Part shown: one piece after another, positions 18,505 to 27,130 of the stretch | Numbering within the stretch: position 1 is the first letter of the stretch | Layout: every line of letters starts with the position of its first letter | From: Flavobacterium circumlabens | GTDB lineage: Bacteria > Bacteroidota > Bacteroidia > Flavobacteriales > Flavobacteriaceae | DNA: 64,000 nt | Assembly (NCBI RefSeq): GCF_004345565.1 | Contig: NZ_SLWA01000014.1 | Span: 1 to 64,000, forward strand | Reading direction: 5' to 3' | Notes under the pieces: model-generated | Databases searched by the model: none | Seen by the model: only the letters and a program-made list of their open reading frames with translations | What the model was told of the DNA's origin: nothing | Position numbers and translations under genes: made by a program

Positions 18505-18540
18505 AGAGGCTGTTTCATATTTATGAAGCAGCCTCTCTTT
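18505..18540 (+). terminator. Factor-independent terminator after metalloprotease
   Basis: AGAGGCTGTTTCAT (18505-18518) pairs with ATGAAGCAGCCTCT (18523-18536) with one G-U pair and a short loop, followed by CTTTT. It lies 33 bases after the stop. Confidence 0.85.
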
Positions 18541-18571
18541 TATTGGATAATCCTGTCCTGGTGTCTGGTTT

Positions 18572-18620
18572 AACCGCAAAGCCTAAATAGTAAACTTTGC
18601 GAACTTTGCGTTTTTTGCTT
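18572..18620. repeat. Interspersed CTTTGCG-type repeat, copy 1
   Basis: ACCGCAAAGCC followed by AAACTTTGCGAACTTTGCG and a T run. The same block recurs at about 20748-20800 and 42298-42395. The arms CCGCAAAG and CTTTGCG can pair. It is a dispersed intergenic repeat of unknown function. Confidence 0.6.
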
Positions 18621-18780
18621 AATAAAAATCATCTCGATAAGTTATAAAGAATTATCAATATATTTGATTTAAATAAGGTATGATTTCTTTATACATATAT
18701 ACAAGTTGGCAGCAACCTTACAAAAAAAAGCACTAACAGAAAGGAATTGAAAAAAAAATAAATAAAAAAATATTTGACTT

Positions 18781-19275
18781 ATGAGTATGATAGGAAATTT
18801 GCTTCGAGTAACAAATTCTGAACTTGAAGATTATTTAAAAGATAGTTCATTATTGGAAGACAAAATCTATGATGACGAAACGGAAAACGAAAATTTAGTA
18901 GATATTGACAAATCGTGGGACGGAATTATCTTTTTACTTACTGGACAAAGTTTAGTAACGGCGGAACATAATCTTGTAAGAGTTTTATTCAGTGGACAAC
19001 TTATTGACGAAGAACAAGATTTAGGTTATGGACCAGCTCATTATTTGACATCAGAACAAGTTGCTGAATTAAATAATGAAATTTCAACAATTACAATTGC
19101 TGACCTAAAACAAAAATTCAATCCTGAAAAAATGAATGAATTGGAAGTTTATCCAACAATTTGGGACGAAGGAGATGATGCATTTGATTATGTTGCAGAC
19201 GGATTTTCGACTTTACAAAATGTTTTTGCAGACGCAGCAAAAAACGGAGAAGCAATAATTACATTTCTAAACTAA
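18781..19275 (+). CDS. DUF1877 (YfbM-like) protein
   Basis: This 164-residue cytosolic protein starts MSMIGNLLRVTNSELEDYL and has IDKSWDGIIFLLTG, GPAHYLTSEQVAELN and EGDDAFDYVADGFSTLQNVF. These are the conserved blocks of DUF1877 (E. coli YfbM type). No enzymatic role is established. The codon choice seems to favour GAC, ACA and GGA more than neighbouring genes. Together with the attC-like palindrome just downstream this suggests horizontal arrival. It is not obviously co-transcribed with the upstream protease gene, which has its own terminator. Confidence 0.85.
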   Translation: MSMIGNLLRVTNSELEDYLKDSSLLEDKIYDDETENENLVDIDKSWDGIIFLLTGQSLVTAEHNLVRVLFSGQLIDEEQDLGYGPAHYLTSEQVAELNNEISTITIADLKQKFNPEKMNELEVYPTIWDEGDDAFDYVADGFSTLQNVFADAAKNGEAIITFLN

Positions 19276-19300
19276 CCAACAGAAAAATTACTACTAATAA

Positions 19301-19430
19301 GGTTTTGCGTCAGGCTGGCTGAAGTGCAAAATTCAACAGCAGTTTTTTTAATTGAACTTTAGTCATAATATCAGCTTTTGTGCTTCGATTTCCCGCCCGA
19401 ACGCAAAGCCCCGAAACGTTAACCGTCTGC
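19301..19430. repeat. Long imperfect palindrome, attC-like cassette junction
   Basis: GGTTTTGCGT (19301-19310) pairs with ACGCAAAGCC (19401-19410) with one mismatch. GAAGTGCAAAA (19321-19331) pairs with TTTTGTGCTTC (19376-19386) with two. The segments between are partly complementary with bulges. GTTAACCGTCTGC (19419-19431) follows, and a similar GTTGGCAGC lies just before the first small gene (about 18704-18712). The bulged two-step palindrome plus GTT core-like ends recalls integron attC architecture. The core does not match the strict GTTRRRY form, and no integrase is in the window. Confidence 0.45.
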
Positions 19431-19451
19431 TAAAAAACATCACAATAGAAA

Positions 19452-20432
19452 ATGAAACTAGAAAATTTAAAACCTTTTGACGGACAACATTGCGAAACGA
19501 CAGCAACAGGAACTTTGTTGCAGCAAATTGGAATTGAACTTTCAGAGCCCATGCTTTTTGGTTTAGGTGAAGGACTTGGATTTATTTTTTGGAATATGAA
19601 ATCAATGAATTTTCCTTTCATTGGCGGACGGGTAAAACCAGACTTGTTAACTGAAAATATTGCAAGAAATCTAAATCTTAAACTGACTGTAAAGGAAATG
19701 GCATCACCTCAAAAAGCTTGGGAAAACGTAAAAGAATTAATTGACAATGGAATAGCCGTTGGCTTAAAATTGGACTGTTTTCATTTGCAATATTTTTCGA
19801 AACCATTTCATTTTGCAGGTCATTATACGGCACTTTATGGTTATGACAACGAAAATGCATTTTTAGTAGATACAAAGCAACAAGGCGGACAAGTGAAAAC
19901 AACCTTGAAAAGTTTAGCATTAGCAAGAGCGGAAAAAGGGCCAATGTCATCTAAAAATTTGTATTACACATTGTGTAAAACAGATAAAAATTTTGATTTA
20001 AAAACGGCAATAATAACAGCCATTAGAAATAACGCAACGGAACATATAAATCCACCAATTACAAATATCGGTTACAAAGGAATTTTTAAAACAAGTGCTG
20101 AAATAATTAAGTGGTTTAAAGCAAGTAAAGACATAGAAAATGAGTTCAGAACAAGTGCAATGCTTATGGAAAAAGCAGGAACAGGCGGAGCATTATTCAG
20201 AAATTTGTACCGGGATTTTTTAAAAGAAAGTTACGACTTACTACAACTTGACAAACTAAAAACGGGACATGAAGCATTTGTAGAAATCGCAGCGCTTTGG
20301 ACTTCGGTTTCTCAACTATTTGAAAAAGTAAGCGAAACAAAAGATTTTAAATATATTCAACAGGCATCAGAAATATTAAAAACAATATCAGTAAAAGAAA
20401 AGGAAACAATGGAAATATTGGCAACAATATAG
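19452..20432 (+). CDS. BtrH N-terminal-domain / DUF4872 protein
   Basis: This 326-residue protein begins MKLENLKPFDGQHCETTATG. The Cys in GQHC, with the later FHFAGHYTALYGYD and FLVDTK, matches the cysteine-protease-like fold of the BtrH N-terminal domain. BtrH is the acyltransferase of butirosin synthesis. The C-terminal part is helical and fits DUF4872. Cys14 and the His of AGHYT could form a catalytic pair. Family members occur as accessory genes in diverse clusters; here there is no biosynthetic partner, only the DUF1877 gene across the attC-like repeat. The exact reaction is unknown. There is no signal peptide, so it is cytosolic. Confidence 0.8.
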   Translation: MKLENLKPFDGQHCETTATGTLLQQIGIELSEPMLFGLGEGLGFIFWNMKSMNFPFIGGRVKPDLLTENIARNLNLKLTVKEMASPQKAWENVKELIDNGIAVGLKLDCFHLQYFSKPFHFAGHYTALYGYDNENAFLVDTKQQGGQVKTTLKSLALARAEKGPMSSKNLYYTLCKTDKNFDLKTAIITAIRNNATEHINPPITNIGYKGIFKTSAEIIKWFKASKDIENEFRTSAMLMEKAGTGGALFRNLYRDFLKESYDLLQLDKLKTGHEAFVEIAALWTSVSQLFEKVSETKDFKYIQQASEILKTISVKEKETMEILATI

Positions 20433-21346
20433 CCAAACCGGCTCTCCTAAGAGTTCTTATTGAAAGCTATGAATATCTCCTGACTTCTTACCCGCAATCT
20501 AAATCAAGTCAACAACAGCTTTGCATCAGTAAAAAGTAAAAATAGCGATACAGGATCACGGAAACAGTGTATGATTTCGTAATAATATGATTCAAGAGTA
20601 AATGTGAATAAGAGATGATCTGTCACTAATTTTTTGTTTTATCGATTTTTTATTTCCTGTTGTGTGATAACGAAAATTAAATTTCACGCAATAATAAACG
20701 CCGATAGTCCATAAAACGAAAGTGACGAAAAAAACATAAGAATAATAAACTTTGCGAACCTTGCGCTTTTTCCCTGCGCGCCTTGCGGTTAAAATTGAAA
20801 TTGTAAAATCCCGCAAAACCTGTCAAAATACACTTTGTGAAAGTTTTTCTTTTTGCATCCCAATAATTAGGCAGTATCTTCATCCTCTTTGGGTATTTTG
20901 AAAACAGTTAACTTCTTAATTTTTATCCTTTTTCCAAAAAACTTTAATTCCCAGTTATCGTTAAGGTTACCCGGTTGCTACTTCTGGTTTTAGAAATTAA
21001 ACGTAATGGTCTTAATTCGCAACCTATTACGAATCTGTTTAGGTTGTGATGCGTAATATAAATGCAAAACAAAATTTACTCCCAAAAGCATTTTTTATTA
21101 GGATAAACTTATTGTTTCGATCAGTAAGCAATTTGTGATGTTTTAATAATTACCTGCAAGTATTCCAATTAATAGATAAGAACGGTCACTACACTCAATG
21201 TGAGTGGAATATTTGTGAGGTATTCCTTAAAAAAACAAGTAATGTTAATAATGTAAATGTTAAAGAGAATTGTGTAATATTTAAGTACCATTCAACATCA
21301 CCTTTACCCCGTCAAATAATTTAAACATTAAACAAAACAAAATAAA
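20433..21346. other. Long intergenic region with repeats, leader of the ice-binding gene
   Basis: About 910 bases with no convincing gene; short minus-strand reading frames here overlap repeats. It contains a second CTTTGCG-type repeat (about 20748-20800). A short coding-like tail lies in a different frame just after the BtrH-like gene (about 20450-20540, reading LIESYEYLLTSYPQSKSSQQ), possibly a gene remnant. CAACCTA (21020-21026) and TAGGTTG (21040-21046) form an inverted repeat that may belong to the leader of the ice-binding gene. I see no clear TAnnTTTG promoter close to 21347. Confidence 0.45.
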
Positions 21347-23110
21347 ATGAAAATTAAAAATTTACTCTTAACCTTTGCAGTAATATGTATCGCACTAGTT
21401 ACTGGATGCGAAAATGATGATTTCGAAGAAGTGGTTGGAGTATGTCCTGTTATTGAGTCGACAACCCCTTTGAGTAATGCACTAAATGTTCCATTGGGAC
21501 AGGTCATTACCGCAACATTCAACGAAGAAATGGATCCGAGTTCCATTACTTCGACTTCGTTTATTGTGACCGGAACGTCTCCTATTGCAGGAACAATTAC
21601 ATATTCAGGAAAAACAGCCTCTTTCACTCCGCAAACTTTGCTGGCAGAGAATACAACATATACGGCAAAAATTACAACAAAAGCAAAAGACGTAAATGGT
21701 AATTTTTTGCAGCTTGAATATGTATGGGTATTTTCGACGGGCGCAATTTTAAGGCCTGTAGTTACGGCTGTAGATCCGATCAATAATGCTATTGCAGTAC
21801 CGCTAAATCAAACCATTTCGGCAACATTTAATATGGCTATGAATCCGGCTACATTAAATAGTACTACTTTTAAAGTAATGCAGGGAGTTACTACTGTAAC
21901 GGGAACCATTTCTTATACTGGTTCAACAGTATCTTTTGTTCCTGCTAGTCCTTTATTAACTAATAAATTGTATACTGTAACGATAACTACTGGTGCAAAA
22001 AATACGCTGGATACCGCAATGACAACAGATTATACCTGGAGTTTTACGACAGATAGCATACCTACAGTGACTTCGACAGATCCTATGAATAATGCTATTG
22101 ATGTTGCCTTAAATCAAACAGTAACTGCTGATTTTAGTGCTATAATGGACGCTGCTACAATTACTGGAACCACGTTTACACTGAAACAAGGTACAACAAC
22201 AGTTCCGGGTACGGTTTCTTACTCTGGCAGTACGGCATCGTTTAAGCCAACAACTTCGCTGGTATTGGGAAAAGTTTATACAGCCACAATTACAAATGGT
22301 GCAAAAAGCGCGTCGGGAACTCCATTAGCTAATGATTATGTTTGGAATTTTACCACTATGCTGGTAGCTCCTGCGCCAATAATCGTAAATCTGGGTACTG
22401 CCGCTATGTTCGGAGCATTCGGTGGAAACGCCGGAATTACCAACCAAGGTTTAAATACAGTAATTAACAATGGAAGTTTAGGTACAACTGCAGCCTCAAC
22501 CCTGGTTACAGGATTTCATGATGGTCTTATTGTTTATACCGAGACTCCTCTAAATAAAGGAAATGTTACCGGTGATATATTTACTGCACCGCCAGCTCCG
22601 GGAACAGCCACTTCATTAGCAATTGCACAAAAAGGATTGTTGGATGCAAATGCAGCCTATTTAAGTATTTCGCCAGCAGCAAAACCAGGTGGTTCAGATC
22701 CGAATGCAGGGGAATTAGGTGGGTTGACATTAGCTCCTGGTGTTTACAAATCAGCAAGTGGTACTTTCAAAATAAGCAATGGTAACCTGACGCTTGATGC
22801 GCAGGGTGACCCAAATGCGACCTGGATTTTTCAAACTGCTTCAGGACTAACAGTTGGAATTGCAGGACCTACAGGGGCCAAAAGTGTCATAATGATAAAT
22901 GGCGGACTACCTAAAAACGTTTTTTGGTATGTGGGAAGTGCTGCAACGATCAACAGTGCCGGAGGCGGAACTATGGTTGGAACTATAATTGCTAAATCGG
23001 GCGTTACTTTCTCTACTGCAGGAAATGCAAGTCAGACAGTGCTGAACGGAAGAGCGATATCTTTAGTCGCATCTGTAACAATGGTCAATACAACCGTTAA
23101 TGTCCCATAA
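21347..23110 (+). CDS. Ice-binding (DUF3494) lipoprotein with three Ig-like Big_5 repeats
   Basis: This 587-residue lipoprotein has signal MKIKNLLLTFAVICIALVTG then Cys21. Three bacterial Ig-like (SbsA/Big_5) repeats cover about 35-335. Each opens with a P-x-N-A-x-x-V-x-L-x-Q block and a TFxxxMxxxT strand and ends in a W-x-F-T/S-T strand. Repeats two and three also share DNA-level similarity. The C-terminal 230 residues are a DUF3494 ice-binding beta-solenoid: LGTAAMFGAFGGNAGITNQG, APGVYKSASGTFKISNGNLT, ATWIFQTASGLTV and the closing NGRAISLVASVTMVNTTV. Such proteins bind ice or stop recrystallization, or act as ice adhesins when anchored. The Ig repeats would hold the ice face away from the outer membrane. 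A terminator follows. Confidence 0.93.
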   Translation: MKIKNLLLTFAVICIALVTGCENDDFEEVVGVCPVIESTTPLSNALNVPLGQVITATFNEEMDPSSITSTSFIVTGTSPIAGTITYSGKTASFTPQTLLAENTTYTAKITTKAKDVNGNFLQLEYVWVFSTGAILRPVVTAVDPINNAIAVPLNQTISATFNMAMNPATLNSTTFKVMQGVTTVTGTISYTGSTVSFVPASPLLTNKLYTVTITTGAKNTLDTAMTTDYTWSFTTDSIPTVTSTDPMNNAIDVALNQTVTADFSAIMDAATITGTTFTLKQGTTTVPGTVSYSGSTASFKPTTSLVLGKVYTATITNGAKSASGTPLANDYVWNFTTMLVAPAPIIVNLGTAAMFGAFGGNAGITNQGLNTVINNGSLGTTAASTLVTGFHDGLIVYTETPLNKGNVTGDIFTAPPAPGTATSLAIAQKGLLDANAAYLSISPAAKPGGSDPNAGELGGLTLAPGVYKSASGTFKISNGNLTLDAQGDPNATWIFQTASGLTVGIAGPTGAKSVIMINGGLPKNVFWYVGSAATINSAGGGTMVGTIIAKSGVTFSTAGNASQTVLNGRAISLVASVTMVNTTVNVP

Positions 23111-23131
23111 ATAGCATTTACTAAATAGTAT

Positions 23132-23158
23132 ATCCCGTCTTCGGACGGGATTTTTTTC
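23132..23158 (+). terminator. Factor-independent terminator after the ice-binding gene
   Basis: ATCCCGTC (23132-23139), tetraloop TTCG, GACGGGAT (23144-23151), then a run of seven T. This is a classic UUCG-capped hairpin. The next gene begins only about 30 bases on. Confidence 0.93.
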
Positions 23159-23189
23159 TCAATAAAAAACAATAACTAAATACACGTAA

Positions 23190-25214
23190 ATGAAAACTAA
23201 CATTAGTTTTAAAACAGATATGGGCATAAGTAAAATTTTATATAAAACGCTGCTAAACAGATTTTTAATTTTTGCTTTGTTATGCTTAAGTGCACAAACA
23301 ACGCTTCGGGCACAGTAAGTCTTTTACACAAAACCTACCTGGTTCTTTGGTTTGGCAGGTGCTACCAATTATAATTTTTACCGTGGTTCGACACATCAGC
23401 TTAATTCTAATCTGACTCCTCCCGTTACTTTTCATAATGGAGAAGGTGCAGGACTTTATTTGGCACCGCTTGTTGAATTTCATAAACCTGATACAAGATT
23501 GGGGTTCATGTTTCAGGCGGGTTATGACAGTAGAAAAGGTTCTTTTGATCAAAAAATGACGGCATGTAACTGCCCCGCAGACTTATCTGTAAAATTAAGT
23601 TATATTACGGTAGAGCCAAGTATTCGTTTTGCGCCATTTAAATCTAATTTTTATTTGTATGGAGGGCCGCGTCTGGCTTTCAATCTGGATAAATCATTTA
23701 AGTATTCCTTAGGAGCAAATCCGGCTTATCCGGAACAAGAGACAATGCCTGTTGTAAGAGGTGATTTTGATGCGATGAAAGAGGTCCTTATTTCGATGCA
23801 GATTGGAGCAGGTTTTGATATTCCGTTATCTTCACAATATCATAAAACGCAATTTGTTTTGTCTCCTTTTGTAAATTTCCAACCTTATTTTGGACAGCAT
23901 CCGCGCTCAACAGAAACCTGGAGTGTCACTACGCTTAGAGTAGGTATGGTACTTAAATTCGGACAAGGGAGTGCAATGGAAACTCCTGCAGTAACAACAA
24001 CAGCGTCTAAAGTGCAGTTTTCTGTAAATGCACCTGAAAATATTCCCGGAGAACGCAACGTACGTGAGGTATTTCCTTTAAGAAATTATGTTTTTTATGA
24101 TCTTAATTCCAATAAGATACCAAGTCGTTATAAATTATTGAAAAAAGAGGATGTAAAAGATTTCAATGAAGATCAGATCGGAATTACAGCCAGTACAAAT
24201 GCATCAGGACGTTCTGCACGCCAAATGACGGTTTATTATAATGTAATTAATATTCTTGGAAGCAGAATGGTGAAAAATCCAGCTGCCAATGTTACACTTG
24301 TTGGTTCTTCTGAAAAAGGATCTGATGATGGTGTAGCGATGGCTGAATCTATCAAAACCTATTTGGTTAATGTATTTGAAATAAACGCCACAAGAATAAT
24401 GACTAAAGGGCAGCTAAAACCTGCTATTCCATCTGAACAGCCCGGCGCTACAAAAGAATTGGTGCTGCTTCGCGAAGGAGATCACAGGGTTTCTATTGAA
24501 AGTAATTCACCTGAATTACTCATGGAATATCAAGTGGGTCCGGATGCGCCATTAAAACCATTAGAACTTGTTACATTGCAGGAAGCGCCTATTGACAGCT
24601 ATATTACTGTTGATGCGACTGGCGCAGGACAAGCATATTCGTCATGGTCTTTAGAAATAACAGATCCGGATGGAAAAGTAAAAGTTTTTGGACCTTACAC
24701 TAAAGAAAAAGTAAGTATTCCGGGGAAAAGCATTATGGGAACCCGTTCTGAGGGGGATTATAAAGTAAAAATGATTGGAAAAACCAAAAACGGCGGTATT
24801 GAAGAAAAAGTAACCACTTCACATATGGTGTTATGGACACCTTCTAAAACAGAAGAAGGTCTTAGATACAGTATTATTTTTGAATTTAATAAATCAAAAG
24901 CAATCGCCATGTATCAGAAATATTTGACAGACGTTGTGACACCTAAAATACCTAAAAACTCGGTTGTTATTATTCATGGCCACACTGATATTATTGGTGA
25001 GGAATCTTATAATTTGAATTTATCTTTAGAAAGAGCCAATGAAGTGAAGGGTATTATAGAAAAGACATTGTCAAATTCAGGAAGAAAAGATGTAAAATTC
25101 GAAGTACACGGTTTTGGAGAAGACGAAAGCATGTCTGCTTTTGAGAATAAACTTCCGGAAGAACGTTTTTACAACCGTACGGTAATAATTGACATTATTC
25201 CTGCCGCAAAATAA
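23190..25214 (+). pseudogene. OmpA-family outer-membrane protein, interrupted by in-frame TAA after the signal peptide
   Basis: The ATG at 23190 gives a signal-type start (LLNRFLIFALLCLSAQTTLRAQ) that ends at TAA 23316-23318. The frame then continues without interruption as VFYTKPTWFFGLAGATNYNF to 25214. The only later starts near the domain boundary are weak (TTG at 23352), and they would drop the signal peptide needed for export. The body has an N-terminal beta-barrel-like domain (about 200 residues, with SYITVEPSIRFAPFKSNFYLY in two strands). A middle region follows, then a C-terminal OmpA domain (SIIFEFNKSKA, HGHTDIIGEESYNLNLSLERA, YNRTVIIDI) that would bind peptidoglycan. It is probably a recent nonsense pseudogene; an assembly error is the main alternative. 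Intact, it would total about 674 codons. Confidence 0.82.
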
Positions 25215-25288
25215 AATTCTGATTTGAAATTAAAAATACACTAAGATTATATGGAAGCATAAATGGAAGATTATGTTTTTATGGACGG

Positions 25289-25324
25289 CCCGTTTTATAC
25301 ATAGGTATAAAGCGGGTTTTTTTT
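25289..25324 (+). terminator. Factor-independent terminator after the OmpA-family gene
   Basis: CCCGTTTTATAC (25289-25300) and GTATAAAGCGGG (25305-25316) pair over 12 bases with one G-U pair and a 4-base loop. Eight T follow. It lies in the convergent gap before the minus-strand photolyase gene. Confidence 0.9.
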
Positions 25325-25497
25325 GGACCTAATCTAGATCGGGCGTCAATCCGGTATTTGCTGTTTTTAGTAAATGAAAAATTAGGCTAATAAGTACCAG
25401 CCAAATAGACTCATTGGGTCTGCTACAAATTTAGTACAGATCAATTCATCTTTATCTGATGATTATTACAAACCTGGTAGTGATAAAAATTGGCGCA

Positions 25498-26790
25498 CTA
25501 ATCTTTTAACCATAAATTTCTAAACGTTTTATTTTTATCATAATCTGCTGCCTGTTTTTCTGTATTAAAATAACGATTGCCTCTGGGATCATTCCCTACA
25601 CCGGCTAAATAAGCCCAATTACCCCAGTTGCTGCACACATCATAATCTATAAGCTGCTGCTCGAAGTAAGCCGCACCATAGCGCCAGTCCAGTGCCAGAT
25701 CGTTGCATAAATAACTTGCTGCATTCTGGCAGCCGCGATTGCTCATAAAACCAGTCAATTTGAGTTCGATCATGTTAGCATCAATAAAATCTACTCCTGT
25801 TTTTCCGTCAATCCAGTTTTGGAGTTGCTCAAAGTCGACTGGTTTTGATGTGAAATCTGTATTTTTAATTCCGTTTTTCTGAAAAAAACTGTTGTGATAT
25901 TTCTTCATCATAAATCTAAAATAATCGCGCCACAACAATTCAAATACCAGCCAATAGGTCGATTCATTGGCAGTATAAAGGGATTCATATTTTTTAAGTT
26001 CCTGGTAAACAAACCTTGGTGAAATACATCCCAAGGCAAGCCACGGAGAAAACTTGGAAGAATAATCAGGACCTGTCATTCCGTTTCGCGTCTCCTTATA
26101 CGCTGAAATTGAACGGGATTCAAAAAAATAATGATTCAGTCTCTTTATGGCCTGCGATTCTCCTCCAATGTACTGAATAGCGGCTCTTGGATCCATGCTT
26201 ATTTTCTGTAATCCAAGTTGCTGTAGATTTGGCAGATCAAGTTCGGGAATGTCAGGCGACTTTATATTTGCAGGTTTTTCCAGTGCTAATCTTATTGCTG
26301 AATCTTTCTCCACTTTTTTTCTGAAATCAGTAAATACATCGGGTATATTTTTTATTGAAAAAGGCAAATCTTCGGCATGGTATAAAGTACTGGTGCTGAA
26401 GGTTAAAATTTCACATTGAAGTTTCCAAAGCTCAGACTTTACCAGATTTTCAGTATACTTTTCTTCATAGGCAACTTCCCGTTTGGCATAAACTTTACCT
26501 GCTTTGTATTGCTTTACAATTTTTGGAATTTCGATTTCAGGCCTTCCTTTTAAGACGAGCAGACCTGATCCCAGTGCTCTTAAATTGGTATCCAGATCAA
26601 TTAAGGATTCTATAAGGAACTGGCCCCTGAAATCACCTGTTTTTTTAAAACCATATCCTGTTGTTGCAAAATGTGAATCGTCGAAACAATAAATCGGAAT
26701 AACACTTTCATTTTGTAAAGTTGCTTTTAATAATGCTTCATTATCCGTTATTCGTAAATCTGTTTTAAACCAAACTATCGCTGTTTTCAT
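25498..26790 (-). CDS. Cryptochrome-DASH family photolyase
   Basis: The start is at the ATG at 26790 (MKTAIVWFKTDLRITDNEAL), the usual photolyase N terminus; an in-frame TTG two codons upstream is less likely. The 430-residue protein has an N-terminal alpha/beta antenna domain and a C-terminal FAD domain. Its blocks LALGCISPRFVYQELKKYE, WLVFELLWRDYFRFM, TGFMSNRGCQNAASYLCNDL and WGNWAYLAGVGNDPRGNRYF are characteristic of DASH cryptochromes. These bind FAD and often a folate, and repair cyclobutane pyrimidine dimers in single-stranded or looped DNA using blue light. It is divergent from the FAD/NAD(P)-binding gene at 27131. Confidence 0.93.
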   Translation of the reverse strand: MKTAIVWFKTDLRITDNEALLKATLQNESVIPIYCFDDSHFATTGYGFKKTGDFRGQFLIESLIDLDTNLRALGSGLLVLKGRPEIEIPKIVKQYKAGKVYAKREVAYEEKYTENLVKSELWKLQCEILTFSTSTLYHAEDLPFSIKNIPDVFTDFRKKVEKDSAIRLALEKPANIKSPDIPELDLPNLQQLGLQKISMDPRAAIQYIGGESQAIKRLNHYFFESRSISAYKETRNGMTGPDYSSKFSPWLALGCISPRFVYQELKKYESLYTANESTYWLVFELLWRDYFRFMMKKYHNSFFQKNGIKNTDFTSKPVDFEQLQNWIDGKTGVDFIDANMIELKLTGFMSNRGCQNAASYLCNDLALDWRYGAAYFEQQLIDYDVCSNWGNWAYLAGVGNDPRGNRYFNTEKQAADYDKNKTFRNLWLKD

Positions 26791-27130
26791 AAGCAAAGCT
26801 ATGCACTATATTTCTAACTCACAAGTATATAGTGTATTGTGATTGGTGGTTTGTGATTTTTTTTAACTAATGAAATTAATCAGTCAATATTTTTTAGCTT
26901 TTAGTAAAAATAAGAGATTGGTTGGGTTTAATTATATAATTTCCTCTGCAAAAGATATAAACCACAACTAAAAAAAGCATCTGATATTTGTGTTTATTAA
27001 AGAATAAAAAACATTAAGAAGATCACTTATTGCTTAATCAGATAAATCTTTTTTACAATAGCCTTACAGTTACAGAATTCTTTACTAATTGAAATTAAAA
27101 GATAAATAATATTCAATAAATTAAATTCTA
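26791..27130. promoter_or_regulatory. Divergent control region between photolyase and FAD/NAD(P)-binding genes, with inverted repeat
   Basis: This 340-base AT-rich gap separates two divergent genes. CACTATAT (26804-26811) and ATATAGTG (26827-26834) form a perfect 8-base inverted repeat with a 15-base spacer, within 15-45 bases of the photolyase start. It could be an operator for a stress or light regulator of both genes. No regulator gene is adjacent, and no consensus promoter stands out. Confidence 0.35.

Noticed and set aside
18781..20432. Toxin-antitoxin or defence system made of the DUF1877 and BtrH-like genes
   Set aside because: The two proteins have no toxin, nuclease or antitoxin features and are separated by an attC-like palindrome, so they look like independent genes.
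20592..20883. Minus-strand short reading frames in the gap before the ice-binding gene
   Set aside because: They overlap the CTTTGCG repeat, have low-complexity composition and no start context. They look like repeat-derived noise.
12953..25214. Alternative genetic code with TAG/TAA read as amino acids
   Set aside because: Many other genes in the window end at TAA and TAG in the expected places. Two isolated internal stops are better explained by mutation or sequence error.
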